A stretch of 64,000 bases of DNA from Marinomonas sp. CT5 (lineage in GTDB: Bacteria > Pseudomonadota > Gammaproteobacteria > Pseudomonadales > Marinomonadaceae), in NCBI RefSeq assembly GCF_018336975.1, contig NZ_CP025572.1:2134284-2198283 (forward strand), given 5' to 3'. The notes beneath the pieces were generated by a model, which saw nothing but the letters and a program-made list of their open reading frames with translations, was not told where the DNA came from and searched no databases. The translations under genes were made by a program, and so were the position numbers. Below are positions 16,867 through 26,569 of the stretch, piece after piece. How positions within the stretch are numbered: the first letter of the stretch is position 1; each line of letters begins with the position of its first letter.

Positions 16867-17118
16867 ATGTTGTTTAAGAACTTATTCACTGGTGCTTTGG
16901 TCAGTGCAGCCGCACTTTTGTCTTCTACTAGTGCTTTAGCGTTTGATGATTATTGCACTCCTAAGTTGAATGCTTATTTAGGCAATGTTCAAAAAACGGT
17001 GGAGTCAGAATACATTTCAGATCGTCAAAAAGAAGTGGCACAAAAGATTTTAGACAAAGTCAAAGCAAGCCGTAATGACACGAAAGATTGTGTTTTGATA
17101 GATAAATTGTTGCCATAA
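16867..17118 (+). CDS. Small exported protein of unknown function
   Basis: An 83-residue protein with a clear signal peptide: LFKNLF, a hydrophobic stretch, then SSTSALA before FDDYC. The mature part is about 58 residues with two cysteines (DDYCTP near the start and TKDCVL near the end), which could form one disulfide in the periplasm. The middle is charged and probably helical. I recognise no family. AAGGAA lies at 16855-16860, well placed for the ATG. It stands alone between the metal/peptide importer and the sensor kinase. Confidence 0.75.
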   Translation: MLFKNLFTGALVSAAALLSSTSALAFDDYCTPKLNAYLGNVQKTVESEYISDRQKEVAQKILDKVKASRNDTKDCVLIDKLLP

Positions 17119-17226
17119 TTATTTTTTATCTTTTTCCAGCAGATTCTGTAGAATTTGATATGTTTTATTAAGGAGCAGAGAGTTTGTTAATGGTTTTTTG
17201 ATGTCATCAGCCAAGAGGTAAAATGA

Positions 17227-20200
17227 ATGGGTCAATTTGAAGCTGCTTTAAAAGTAGCTAGATCTTTATTTGGAGTGTCTTGTGCGGCTTTGTTGTTTCG
17301 AAGTGGTCGAGTAATTTTATCTGGTGAGCTTGGCTCTTTTTCTCGAAATGAGCTTCTAAATCGGCTTACTCATCTTATTGATTCCTCTCCATGCCGTCAT
17401 CTTAATATAAAAAATGACTTACCTTCATACTCCTTTCCTTCTATCTTACCAGACTTATCTGCTTGTATTATTGAAGCTTTTTCAGTAGATGAAATTCGCT
17501 TATGTTTATTAAGCGACTCTCCTTGCTTAGTCGAACCGCAGCAGGTTGAAGAACACCTTTCTAGCTTGGTTGATTTATTTACCACCATTGCGTTGTCCTC
17601 TCATGATTCTTTGTCTTCTTGTTCTGATATAGACGTAAATGCCCGAATGTCTGTTAGGGACAGTGAGGATAAGCAAAAAAGAACGTTGCAAACCTTAAAA
17701 AACTTGCATGAAGTGACCGCGAATTCTGATCTGTCCTTGGACGAGAAGTTACAAAATATTCTGCGAGTGGGGGTAGAGCATTTTTCATTACCAATCGGCC
17801 TTATTAGTTCTATTAACGGGGATGTTTATCAAGTTGAGTATAGTTGCACCCCAAATGGAGAAGTGCTTCCAGGAGCACAGTTTGAGCTAGGCAACACTTA
17901 TTGTGTACATACGCTTGATAGTGATTTGCCGACATCGTATTTCCACACGGCCATTAGCGATATAAAAGAGCATCCCTGTTATAAAAATTTTGGCTTAGAG
18001 GCTTATATTGGCATTGTTCTTTATGTTGATGGTAAACGATGGGGCACGCTTAACTTCTCAAGTCCAGAGCCCATGTCTCAACCTTTCGGCGAAGATGACT
18101 ATGAAGTGATGAAGTTGCTTTCGCAATGGGTGGGAAATGAGATGACACTTTCTCACGATCGTCATTTGCAAGTTAAATATGAAAATGAGTTGCACGAACA
18201 AAAAGTATTTTTTGAATCGCTTTTTGAGCATGCGCCAGAAGCTATTGTGCTGGTTGGGGCTGATCGTGAAATAAAAATGCTGAACCCTGCTTTTACCGAT
18301 TTATTTGGTTATCGTCTGGAAGACTTAAAAGGAAAGACAACTCAAGTTTTGTATGCGGAACAAAATGACTTTATTCAAAAAGGTAAAGCTTACAAAGATG
18401 ACGCCGAAGATGTTTTAAACCGTTATCGCGTTAGTTATAAAACCAAACAAGGCAAAATAATCCACACCGAAACCATTGGCAGTATGATAAGAAACCCAGA
18501 TGGAACTCTGGGGGGTTATATTGCCCACATTCGTGATGTGACAGAACGTTTAGAGGTTGAGCAGAAAATGAGAGACACCAACTTGCGTCTCTCGATTGCT
18601 GCCGATGCGGCTGGAATCGGTGTTTGGGAGTTTGACCTTCATGACAATAGTTTGCATTGGGATGACTGGATGTATCGGCTTTATGGCTTTACGGCGCATG
18701 AGCGAGATCAGCCTCACCAAGTTTGGGAAGATTGTGTTTATCCAGTAGATAAAGAAAGATTAGAACGTGTTTTTGCTGGACTAGAAGGAAGTGGCTCTTA
18801 TTTTCCTAATAAAAAAGAGGCTTCACATATCTCTAAAGATTTAGACTTTGACTTTCGGATCATGAGGAAGGATGGTCAGGTGCGTTATTTGAAGTCTAAT
18901 GCCGCCATTGTTTTTGATAAACAGGGAAATGCATCACATCTTGTTGGTGTGAATATGGACATCACCTCTATAAAAGAAACCGAAGTTTTGCTGAGAGAAG
19001 CAGGAGATCAGGCTGTTGCTGCAAGCAAGGCAAAAAGTGATTTTCTAGCGACAATGAGTCATGAAATAAGAACGCCATTAAACGGCGTTTTAGGTATGGC
19101 TGAATTGTTGAATACGAGTAAATTAAATTCGGAACAGAAAGAGCAACTGCGTATATTAAAAGAGTCTGGTGAAGGCCTTTTAAGCCTCATTAATGACTTG
19201 TTGGACTTCTCAAAAATAGAGGCCGGACACCTCTCTATTGAGCGTGTTGATTTTAGCCTAGAAAAGGCGATTTATGATGTCGTGCGCATGCTTATTATCC
19301 GAGCAGAAGAAAAAGGCATCGACTTACTGGTTCAATATGATGAGAGTTGTCCAAAATTTTTTGTGGGAGACGTTTTTCGGATTAAACAAATACTGACCAA
19401 TTTAATCAGCAATGCAATTAAATTTACCCGTAGTGGCCATGTTTTAGTGAATGTAACAGGTGCTTCTGATAACCAGGGGATAGTCACTATTAATATGAGC
19501 GTTTCGGATACCGGCGTAGGTATTGCCGAACACATACAACCTTTGCTGTTCAGTGCTTTTGTTCAAGCTGATAGTTCAACTACGCGCCGATTCGGTGGTA
19601 CGGGGTTAGGGCTGGCAATAACCAAACAGCTGGTAGGCTTGATGGGGGGAGAGATATCGCTTTCAAGTTCATTGGATGTCGGCTCTACGTTTACGGTGGA
19701 ATTGGCTTTACCAGAAAGTCATGCCATATCTCATATTGAATCCGTTGTTGATGAAAGCCTATTAGTTGGTAAAAAAACGTTAGTTATTGATGACAGTGAA
19801 ACGAATTTAACCATCTTGAAAAACCAGCTTAATTCATGTGGTATTTGTGCCGAGACAGAATTAAATCCCGAAACGGCTTTAATGCTCTTTAAGCAATCCG
19901 TTGACGAAAGGGTGCCTTACCAATTGATTGTGATTGATTACATGATGCCTGAATTGGACGGTGTAATGCTATCTCGGTCTATACGAGAAATAAGCGGTTC
20001 TTTGTATGCTCCCATTATTTTGATGACATCCTCGGCCGGTGTGTTAAACCATGATGAGTTGACTGCGGCTGGGGTTAATGTGTGCATTGCGAAGCCTGTA
20101 AGCGCTTTGGATTTGAAGCGAGGCTTAGTTAAGGGGCTGTCTTTTAATACCCTTGGTCATCAATTGTCAAATACTGATAGTAATGATGAGTTGTCTGAAA

Positions 20201-21003
20201 TTATTGACCAGGAAGAAACCAATAGAAAAGGTTTGATTCTGGTCGTTGAGGATATGAAGGCGAATATGGCGGTGGCCCAGGGAATTCTTTCTCAAATGGG
20301 GTATGATGTTATCGGTGCAGAAAATGGTGAGTTGGGCATTGAAATGTGGGCTTCCCATCAACCAGACTTGATTTTTATGGATTTGCATATGCCTGTTATG
20401 GATGGATTATCGGCTATGCGTCGTATTAGGCAAGCGGAAAAAAATAGTGATCATGCTCGTGTACCTATTGTGGCACTAACGGCGGATGTGATGAAAGAAA
20501 CCTTACCAGAAGTGTTGCGTGCTGGTGGTGATGGTTTAGTGCCAAAACCGTTTAAGCAAAAGGAGGTAATTGATATGTTGAATGAGTGGCTACCAAACAA
20601 TAGTCGATTGCAAGATAAATTAGAGGACAGTAATGACTCTGCTTTTTCAGTAGGATCACTCAATGTCATAATTGATGAATCTGTTTTAATCGAGTTGAAA
20701 GCTTTATTAGGTGATGACTTTGTTTTATTAATTGAGGCCTTTTTTGATGACGCAAATAAAATTATGGCTTCATTTGAAGAAATGCTAAATCAAGAAGATC
20801 AAGTAGATTACGAATCCATTGCGCGCTTAGCTCACAGTCTTAAATCCGTTAGTCAAAATGTAGGTGCTACGTCGATGTCTTCTATGGCAGCTCAGCTTGA
20901 ACTAGAAGGTCGTGATGGCAAGGTGCCGGATCTAAACACCAAACTAAGAGAAATCCTAGCGATGTATCAAGACATTAAGAATAAATTGAAAGGCATGTTG
21001 TAA
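17227..21003 (+). CDS. Hybrid sensor histidine kinase with GAF, two PAS, two receiver and Hpt domains
   Basis: A 1258-residue signalling protein. Order: an unrecognised N-terminal region (about 1-140, possibly a degenerate sensor fold), GAF (about 165-315), PAS (about 330-450), PAS/PAC (about 465-590), HisKA with FLATMSHEIRTPLNG (His 612), and HATPase with NLISNAIKFT (about 724) and FGGTGLGLAI (about 788). Then come receiver 1 (Asp 904 in VIDYMMPELDG), receiver 2 (Asp 1052 in IFMDLHMP) and Hpt with ARLAHSLKSVSQ (His 1203). No membrane segment is evident, so it is probably cytoplasmic. The start has AGAGGT at 17214-17219. It is coupled to a diguanylate cyclase gene, which suggests that the phosphorelay controls c-di-GMP. 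The signal is unknown. Confidence 0.93.
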   Translation: MGQFEAALKVARSLFGVSCAALLFRSGRVILSGELGSFSRNELLNRLTHLIDSSPCRHLNIKNDLPSYSFPSILPDLSACIIEAFSVDEIRLCLLSDSPCLVEPQQVEEHLSSLVDLFTTIALSSHDSLSSCSDIDVNARMSVRDSEDKQKRTLQTLKNLHEVTANSDLSLDEKLQNILRVGVEHFSLPIGLISSINGDVYQVEYSCTPNGEVLPGAQFELGNTYCVHTLDSDLPTSYFHTAISDIKEHPCYKNFGLEAYIGIVLYVDGKRWGTLNFSSPEPMSQPFGEDDYEVMKLLSQWVGNEMTLSHDRHLQVKYENELHEQKVFFESLFEHAPEAIVLVGADREIKMLNPAFTDLFGYRLEDLKGKTTQVLYAEQNDFIQKGKAYKDDAEDVLNRYRVSYKTKQGKIIHTETIGSMIRNPDGTLGGYIAHIRDVTERLEVEQKMRDTNLRLSIAADAAGIGVWEFDLHDNSLHWDDWMYRLYGFTAHERDQPHQVWEDCVYPVDKERLERVFAGLEGSGSYFPNKKEASHISKDLDFDFRIMRKDGQVRYLKSNAAIVFDKQGNASHLVGVNMDITSIKETEVLLREAGDQAVAASKAKSDFLATMSHEIRTPLNGVLGMAELLNTSKLNSEQKEQLRILKESGEGLLSLINDLLDFSKIEAGHLSIERVDFSLEKAIYDVVRMLIIRAEEKGIDLLVQYDESCPKFFVGDVFRIKQILTNLISNAIKFTRSGHVLVNVTGASDNQGIVTINMSVSDTGVGIAEHIQPLLFSAFVQADSSTTRRFGGTGLGLAITKQLVGLMGGEISLSSSLDVGSTFTVELALPESHAISHIESVVDESLLVGKKTLVIDDSETNLTILKNQLNSCGICAETELNPETALMLFKQSVDERVPYQLIVIDYMMPELDGVMLSRSIREISGSLYAPIILMTSSAGVLNHDELTAAGVNVCIAKPVSALDLKRGLVKGLSFNTLGHQLSNTDSNDELSEIIDQEETNRKGLILVVEDMKANMAVAQGILSQMGYDVIGAENGELGIEMWASHQPDLIFMDLHMPVMDGLSAMRRIRQAEKNSDHARVPIVALTADVMKETLPEVLRAGGDGLVPKPFKQKEVIDMLNEWLPNNSRLQDKLEDSNDSAFSVGSLNVIIDESVLIELKALLGDDFVLLIEAFFDDANKIMASFEEMLNQEDQVDYESIARLAHSLKSVSQNVGATSMSSMAAQLELEGRDGKVPDLNTKLREILAMYQDIKNKLKGML

Positions 21004-21929
21004 TGCCAATGAAAGTGTTAATTGCAGACGATGCAAATTCTGATCGATTATTGTTGAAGCTTCATCTATCTAAACTAGGTTATAAAACAATAGAAGCAAG
21101 TAATGGGCAAGAGGCGATAGATCAATTTGTCGCGCATTCACAGGATTTGGATTTGATTCTTATGGATGTTCAAATGCCTCGTGTTAATGGCTTCGAGGCC
21201 GTGAGAGCGATCCGTACAATACAAGAAGAGCAGAAACAAGAGTGGCTCCCCGTTATTTTTTTGAGTGCCAGTGCTGAAGATGAAGATATAGAAGGGGGGA
21301 TTTTGGCTGGTGGCGACGACTACCTGATGAAACCTATTAGCCAAAAAGTGTTGTCAGCAAAGATGCTGGCCATGCAGCGTATAGCAGATATGAGACGGCG
21401 ACTTGTTGAATCAAACTTGGTACTTGAACAGTTAGCATCAACGGATTATTTAACAGGTGTTGCTAACCGTCGTGCGTTTGAAATGATGTTAGACAGAGAA
21501 ATTACCTTCACTCGTCGTTATGGATCACCTATGGCGTGCGCTATTTTTGATTTAGATAAATTTAAAATAGTTAATGATACCTACGGACATGATGCTGGAG
21601 ATGCGGTCCTCGTTGAAGTGGTTAGTCGAATTAAAAGTATTTTAAGGCGTGGGGATACTATTGGTCGATTGGGCGGGGAAGAGTTTGGGGTTATTTTACC
21701 CAAAGTAAGTGAGACTGAGCTTTTAGATATATTTGAAAGGTATCGTATTGCTGTCGCAGAGCAACCAGTGAAATATGAGAGCATAGAAATACCTGTTACG
21801 ATTAGTGTCGGTGTAACTTTATATACAGGTTATTTAGAAGACAGAATCGCTCTTTTAAAGCGTGCGGACCAGTCGTTGTATGAAGCAAAAGAAACTGGAC
21901 GAAATAAGGTAGTTTGTAATCCTATATAA
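21003..21929 (+). CDS. Response regulator with GGDEF domain (PleD-like diguanylate cyclase)
   Basis: A 308-residue receiver-GGDEF protein. The receiver has the phosphate-accepting Asp at about 55 (LILMDVQMP). The cyclase domain carries an intact active site GRLGGEEFGV near residues 222-231 and an upstream RRGD, placed five residues before GGEEF as expected for the inhibitory c-di-GMP site. It should make c-di-GMP when phosphorylated. Its ATG overlaps the kinase stop (TAATG), so kinase and cyclase are made together and are a likely pair. Confidence 0.94.
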   Translation: MPMKVLIADDANSDRLLLKLHLSKLGYKTIEASNGQEAIDQFVAHSQDLDLILMDVQMPRVNGFEAVRAIRTIQEEQKQEWLPVIFLSASAEDEDIEGGILAGGDDYLMKPISQKVLSAKMLAMQRIADMRRRLVESNLVLEQLASTDYLTGVANRRAFEMMLDREITFTRRYGSPMACAIFDLDKFKIVNDTYGHDAGDAVLVEVVSRIKSILRRGDTIGRLGGEEFGVILPKVSETELLDIFERYRIAVAEQPVKYESIEIPVTISVGVTLYTGYLEDRIALLKRADQSLYEAKETGRNKVVCNPI

Positions 21930-21947
21930 TTCAGTAAAAGATCTATT

Positions 21948-21982
21948 AAAAAGCCGAAAATCTAAACGATTTTCGGCTTTTT
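21948..21982. terminator. Bidirectional terminator between the cyclase gene and leuA
   Basis: A 15-bp stem (arms 21948-21962 and 21968-21982) with core AAGCCGAAAATC around a 5-base loop, flanked by A and T runs. It can stop transcription in both directions, serving the + strand cyclase gene and the - strand leuA. Confidence 0.92.
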
Positions 21983-21999
21983 AATTTCAACTTAATGAA

Positions 22000-23673
22000 T
22001 TATGCAACGGCTGAATCTTTGCTCTCTGTGACTTTCTGGTTCACAGTGGCTAATAGAGCCTGAATAGACGCAGAGACAATGTCGTTATCGATCGCAACAC
22101 CGTTGAATCGATCACCGTCGATGTTTGCCTGAACATAGGCAATAGCTTGGGAATCGCTACCAACATTTAATGCATGCTCTTGGTATTGGATAATATCGAC
22201 ACGCATATTGAAATGTTTGCCTAGTGCTTCGCTAAACGCTGACAATGCTCCATTACCACTACCGCTGATTTTAACAGCAGAGTTATTGCCAATAAGCTCA
22301 GCGTGAACGGTATCTACATCATCTTTGGCTAGGTCATATTTGCCTAATTGATAAGGGGTAGTACCCGTCATGAAGCTCGTTTCGAACAACTCTTTCATTG
22401 ACTCAGCGTTTACAACGCCACCATCGTTTTCTGCGAATTGTTGAACGATAGGGCTAAATTCGACTTGCAACCAGCGTGGTAAAGCCAAACCGTATTCTTG
22501 TTCAAGAGTATAAGCGACTCCGCCTTTACCAGATTGGCTGTTTACACGAATGACTTCTTGGTAGCTGCGACCCACATCACGAGGATCAATTGGCAAATAA
22601 GCAACGTCCCATGGCTTATCGTCTGTTTGGTTTGCCAAGCATTTTTTAATCGCATCTTGGTGAGAGCCGGAGAAGGCGGTGAACACTAATTCGCCTGCGT
22701 ATGGGTGACGCGGGTGAACTTGTAGCAAGGTGCAGGCTTGAACCACACTTATGATGCGGTCCATATCGCCTAACGCCAACTCTGGATCAATGCCTTGGCT
22801 GTATATGTTCATAGCCATGGTAACTATGTCCATATTGCCGGTTCTCTCGCCGTTTCCTAGCAATGTGCCTTCGATACGATCAGCCCCAGCCATAACGCCC
22901 AATTCTGCTGCCGCTACACCACAGCCACGGTCGTTGTGTGTGTGTAAGCTAACGATCATACTGTCACGTTTTTTTACATGACGGCAGAAGTATTCAATTT
23001 GGTCTGCATAACGGTTAGGCGTAGAAACCTCGACGGTAGCAGGCAAATTGATAATGGCTTTGTTTTCTGGTGTCGGTTGCCAAACATCGATAACGGCATC
23101 AACAACTTTGACGGCGTAATCGATTTCTGTTCCAGTAAAACTTTCAGGGGAGTATTGAAATACCCATTCTGTTTCTGGGTGTTTCGCTGCATGCTCTTTT
23201 ACACATTTTGCTCCATTTATCGCGATTTGCTTAACGCCTTCCATATCCAAACGGAATACTTGCTCACGCTGGGTAGTGGAAGTGGAGTTATAAACGTGAA
23301 CAATGGCTTTTTTGGCTCCTTTTAGTGATTCATAAGTGCGCTCAATCAATTCTGGCCGAGCTTGAGTCAACACTTGGATGTATACATCGTCAGGCACTTG
23401 ATCTTCTTCAATCAACCAACGAACAAAATCGAAGTCTAGCTGAGAGGCAGCAGGGAAGCCCACTTCAATTTCCTTGAAGCCAACATCAACAAGTAGGGCA
23501 AAAAATTGTTTCTTTTGTTCAACCGTCATTGGTTCTACCAATGCTTGGTTGCCATCACGCAGGTCAACACTAGACCAGATAGGAGCTTTAGTGATTTCGT
23601 TGTCAGGCCAAGTTCGGTTAGCGATGGCAACAGGCTTAAATGGCGTATATTTAGTGTGATCAAAAGATGACAT
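22000..23673 (-). CDS. leuA: 2-isopropylmalate synthase
   Basis: First committed step of leucine synthesis: 2-oxoisovalerate plus acetyl-CoA gives 2-isopropylmalate. The 557-residue protein is the long LeuA form, with an HMGL-like barrel (SSVDLRDGNQAL near residue 33, SLHTHNDRGCGVAAAELG near 240) and a C-terminal LeuA-regulatory domain including KISGSGNGALSAF. AAGGA precedes the ATG on the minus strand. A small hairpin (GAGGT/ACCTC at 23694-23709) lies in the leader. No leucine-rich leader peptide was seen. A divergent Lrp-type regulator gene starts about 210 bp upstream. Confidence 0.96.
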   Translation of the reverse strand: MSSFDHTKYTPFKPVAIANRTWPDNEITKAPIWSSVDLRDGNQALVEPMTVEQKKQFFALLVDVGFKEIEVGFPAASQLDFDFVRWLIEEDQVPDDVYIQVLTQARPELIERTYESLKGAKKAIVHVYNSTSTTQREQVFRLDMEGVKQIAINGAKCVKEHAAKHPETEWVFQYSPESFTGTEIDYAVKVVDAVIDVWQPTPENKAIINLPATVEVSTPNRYADQIEYFCRHVKKRDSMIVSLHTHNDRGCGVAAAELGVMAGADRIEGTLLGNGERTGNMDIVTMAMNIYSQGIDPELALGDMDRIISVVQACTLLQVHPRHPYAGELVFTAFSGSHQDAIKKCLANQTDDKPWDVAYLPIDPRDVGRSYQEVIRVNSQSGKGGVAYTLEQEYGLALPRWLQVEFSPIVQQFAENDGGVVNAESMKELFETSFMTGTTPYQLGKYDLAKDDVDTVHAELIGNNSAVKISGSGNGALSAFSEALGKHFNMRVDIIQYQEHALNVGSDSQAIAYVQANIDGDRFNGVAIDNDIVSASIQALLATVNQKVTESKDSAVA

Positions 23674-23885
23674 GATTTTGTCCTTATTAATATGAGGTCG
23701 ATAAACCTCGTTTTTATTAATGCGTCTCTGATTGGCGCTTTTTAGATTGTCTGTTTCTTTGTTTGTTTCAGTTTCTATAGTCTAACCAAAAAATATGAGT
23801 AAAAGATTGCGTTTTTTATAGAAAATTAAACCCAAATGGCATTATATTGCGTAAAGTAAGGTGAAATTGGTTTTTAGGGGTGGTT

Positions 23886-24362
23886 ATGTTGAGGTTTGAT
23901 AAAATCGACTTGAATATTTTGCGAGAATTACAGCAAGATTCTAGCTTAACAAATCAAGAGTTGGCAGATCGGGTTGGGCTTTCTGCCTCACCATGTTTAC
24001 GAAGGGTAAAGGCGCTTGAAGAAATTGGTGTTATAGATCGTAAAGTGACTATTTTGAAAAAGTCGAGTTTAGGCTTAAAGTTGACGGCGTTTCTACAAAT
24101 TAGTATGGACCGACATACTCCAGATCGTTTTAGTGTATTTGAAGATCAGGTTGACTGTTTTCCAGAGGTAAGGAATTGTAACTTGGTGACAGGACAAAAC
24201 TGTGATTATTTATTAGAAGTCGTGGTTGAGGATATGGAAAAATACCATGATTTTTTATTGGGTAAGTTAACGCGTATTCCTGGGGTTACTGGCGTTCAAT
24301 CAAGTTTTTTATTGCGTAGCGTAAAAGAGAGTACTTCTTTGCCTCTAGATCATTTGCTTTAG
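23886..24362 (+). CDS. Lrp/AsnC-family transcriptional regulator
   Basis: DNA-binding regulator of 158 residues. The N-terminal helix-turn-helix is LTNQELADRVGLSASPCLRRV, written here in two parts as LTNQELADRVG and LSASPCLRRV. The C-terminal part is the RAM/AsnC ligand-binding domain (DCFPEVRNCNLVTGQNCDYLL). Length and layout match Lrp/AsnC. I use the ATG at 23886, which has AGGGG just upstream; a GTG at 23880 lies within that site. It is divergent from leuA, so it may control leuA and itself in response to an amino acid, which is inferred. It is not close enough to call global Lrp. Confidence 0.92.
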   Translation: MLRFDKIDLNILRELQQDSSLTNQELADRVGLSASPCLRRVKALEEIGVIDRKVTILKKSSLGLKLTAFLQISMDRHTPDRFSVFEDQVDCFPEVRNCNLVTGQNCDYLLEVVVEDMEKYHDFLLGKLTRIPGVTGVQSSFLLRSVKESTSLPLDHLL

Positions 24363-24459
24363 AGTGTTATTTCATTATTTAACATTGATATTTTAGCTTT
24401 TGGCTAAATAAATGAATGTTATACTGTTACAATAAAAAATCCCTAGTAGAGAAGTAGTT

Positions 24460-25068
24460 ATGAGTGATTTAACAATTAAGCGTCGTGTAATGATTCCCGT
24501 GAGGGCGGGCGACGTTATGGCCGAATTCATTTCCTTTAATGGTGATGATTCCGGTAAAGAGCACATAGGGATATTTTTTGAAGGTACAAAAGCTAAGGAT
24601 AATGAAAGCATTCCATTGGTCCGTTTGCATTCGGAATGTTTAACGGGAGATGTGTTTGGTTCTGGCCGTTGTGATTGTGGCGAGCAATTAGACGAGGCTA
24701 TTGACCTTATTAATGAGCAAGGCGGCTATATTTTATACCTTCGTCAAGAAGGTCGTGGCATTGGGTTGTACGCTAAGCTAGAGGCTTATGCGTTACAAGA
24801 TCAAGGTTATGACACTTATCAAGCAAATGAAATGCTGCATTTGCCTGATGATGGTCGTGATTTTGGTATTGCTGCAGAAATGTTGCGCGCTCTTGGTGTG
24901 ACTAAGGTTCGGCTATTAACCAATAATCCTGATAAGGCCCAGCAACTAAAAGAGCATGGTATTGATGTTGTAAAATTGGTGCCTACTAAGGTTCATGTTA
25001 ATCAACATAACCGCAATTACTTAGAAACCAAAGCTAAGCGTAAGCAGCATACTTTAAAGTTTGATTGA
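24460..25068 (+). CDS. ribA: GTP cyclohydrolase II
   Basis: First step of riboflavin synthesis. 202 residues. It has the zinc-binding cysteines in [20 protein letters not shown], the catalytic [20 protein letters not shown] and the [12 protein letters not shown] motif. It is a stand-alone RibA, not fused to RibB. A TATACT at 24420-24425 could be its -10, with no clear -35. I saw no FMN riboswitch in the 100-base leader. A long perfect hairpin follows the stop. Confidence 0.96.
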   Translation: MSDLTIKRRVMIPVRAGDVMAEFISFNGDDSGKEHIGIFFEGTKAKDNESIPLVRLHSECLTGDVFGSGRCDCGEQLDEAIDLINEQGGYILYLRQEGRGIGLYAKLEAYALQDQGYDTYQANEMLHLPDDGRDFGIAAEMLRALGVTKVRLLTNNPDKAQQLKEHGIDVVKLVPTKVHVNQHNRNYLETKAKRKQHTLKFD

Positions 25069-25083
25069 TGGTGAAAAATTGTC

Positions 25084-25141
25084 ATTTAACGATAAACAAG
25101 AAAGGCGCCATAAAAGGCGCCTTTCTTGTTTATCGTTAAAT
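25084..25141. terminator. Bidirectional terminator with a 26-bp perfect stem
   Basis: Arms at 25084-25109 and 25116-25141 are perfect reverse complements around a 6-base loop (ATAAAA). The GC-rich core AAAGGCGCC sits next to the loop, and T-rich sequence CTTTCTTGTTT follows it on either strand. It lies between convergent ribA and the helicase gene, ending seven bases before the helicase stop. Confidence 0.9.
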
Positions 25142-25147
25142 GGATAC

Positions 25148-26353
25148 TTACTTCTTAGCAGAGGCTGGTTTCTTCTTTTTCTTTTTATTGCTTGAGGAAC
25201 GAGCTTTAGTTTTAGGTTCTAAACCTTCGATACGGCCAAATTTAATATTGGTTTGCATAAAACGCTGAATTTTTTCGATCATTGGCAAGTCATTAATGTC
25301 TATCAATGATATACACTCACCTGGTGCGCCTTCGCGAGAAGCACGTCCAGCTCGATGAATATAAGAGTCTGCTTTGCGAGGTAAACGTAAGTTAATCACC
25401 GTATTGATTTCTGGAAGGTCAATGCCTCGAGATGCGACATCGGTGGCAACAAGCACCTGCAAACGGCCACGCTTCATCTGCTTCATGTGCTCACTACGAT
25501 CACCTTGTTTCATTTCGCCATGTAAACCATCACACATCAAGCCCATTTTACGAATACGCTGCACCCAAACATCGACATGTTCGCGGTTAGAAACAAACAA
25601 AACGGCTTGATGGACACGTTCTTGGGTTAGCAAATGCTTAAGTACGGCTTCTTTATGTTCTTCATTATCTACACGATAGGCAATTTGACGAATCTGATTT
25701 GGTACTGCACGTGATGATTCGCCAAGACGAACTTGCTGTGTTTCCTTATTTAAGAGGGCGCTAGCGAAGCGTCCCATTTTTTCGCCTTCTAATGTTGCCG
25801 AAAACATCAATGTTTGATGTTCTTGTGGTAACTCACGCGCAATTTGCTTGATAGCATTCAAAAATCCCATATCCAACATGCGATCAGCTTCATCAATGAC
25901 GAAATAAGACACATCCGTTAAATCAAGCCATTGTTTTTCATCTAGTTCGACTAATCGCCCGGGTGTCGCCACTAAGATATCGCATGGTTCGCTAAGTTGC
26001 TGCTGCTGCATGCCATAAGGTGTGCCACCAATAATAAGTTGAGATTGAATGCGAGTATGCTGCGTAAGTTGTTCTACTAGGTTAAAAATTTGACGTGCTA
26101 GCTCGCGGCTAGGAGCCAAAATCAATACTTTAGGTGCGGTTGTGGATGGTTCATCTCGATCGAGGATGTGTTGAATGGCTGGCGCACAAAATGCGATGGT
26201 TTTTCCTGTGCCTGTTGGTGCGGTTGCAAGTAGGTCTGATCCATCTAAGGCAATTGGGATGGCATGTTCTTGGATTTCTGTTGGGGTTTCAAAACCAAGG
26301 TCGCTTATAGCTTGTTCGATGGTGAAATCCAGATCTAATTCAGCAAATGACAT
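25148..26353 (-). CDS. srmB: DEAD-box RNA helicase, SrmB-like
   Basis: ATP-dependent RNA helicase of 401 residues. Motifs in order: the Q motif GFETPTEIQEHAIP, Walker A ATAPTGTGKT, DEAD box VIDEADRMLDMGF, SAT (MFSATLE), and YIHRAGRASREG. The C-terminal tail is short and lysine-rich (SSNKKKKKKPASAKK), as in SrmB-type proteins that act in 50S ribosome assembly. Assignment to SrmB rather than another RhlE/SrmB relative is by overall look and short length. Confidence 0.93.
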   Translation of the reverse strand: MSFAELDLDFTIEQAISDLGFETPTEIQEHAIPIALDGSDLLATAPTGTGKTIAFCAPAIQHILDRDEPSTTAPKVLILAPSRELARQIFNLVEQLTQHTRIQSQLIIGGTPYGMQQQQLSEPCDILVATPGRLVELDEKQWLDLTDVSYFVIDEADRMLDMGFLNAIKQIARELPQEHQTLMFSATLEGEKMGRFASALLNKETQQVRLGESSRAVPNQIRQIAYRVDNEEHKEAVLKHLLTQERVHQAVLFVSNREHVDVWVQRIRKMGLMCDGLHGEMKQGDRSEHMKQMKRGRLQVLVATDVASRGIDLPEINTVINLRLPRKADSYIHRAGRASREGAPGECISLIDINDLPMIEKIQRFMQTNIKFGRIEGLEPKTKARSSSNKKKKKKPASAKK

Positions 26354-26569
26354 GTAAACTCTCTGTAACGGGATAAATGGTGTGACCGATTATGAATATT
26401 AGTGTAATAACAAAATGAGTCGAATGACCATTATCATGGATTGTAATGTTTGGCATGATACCTTGTTTTCAGAGGTTGCGAAATCTAAACCTCCGATGTT
26501 GGATGATATGTTAGACCCTTTCTACGCTTTGCTCTAAAATACACACAAATATTTATAAGAAGACGCGTT

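Noticed and set aside
23674..23885. Leucine attenuator before leuA
   Set aside because: No short leader ORF rich in leucine codons was found; only a small 5-bp hairpin is present.
24363..24459. FMN riboswitch before ribA
   Set aside because: The leader is under 100 bases, AT-rich, and lacks the conserved RFN elements.
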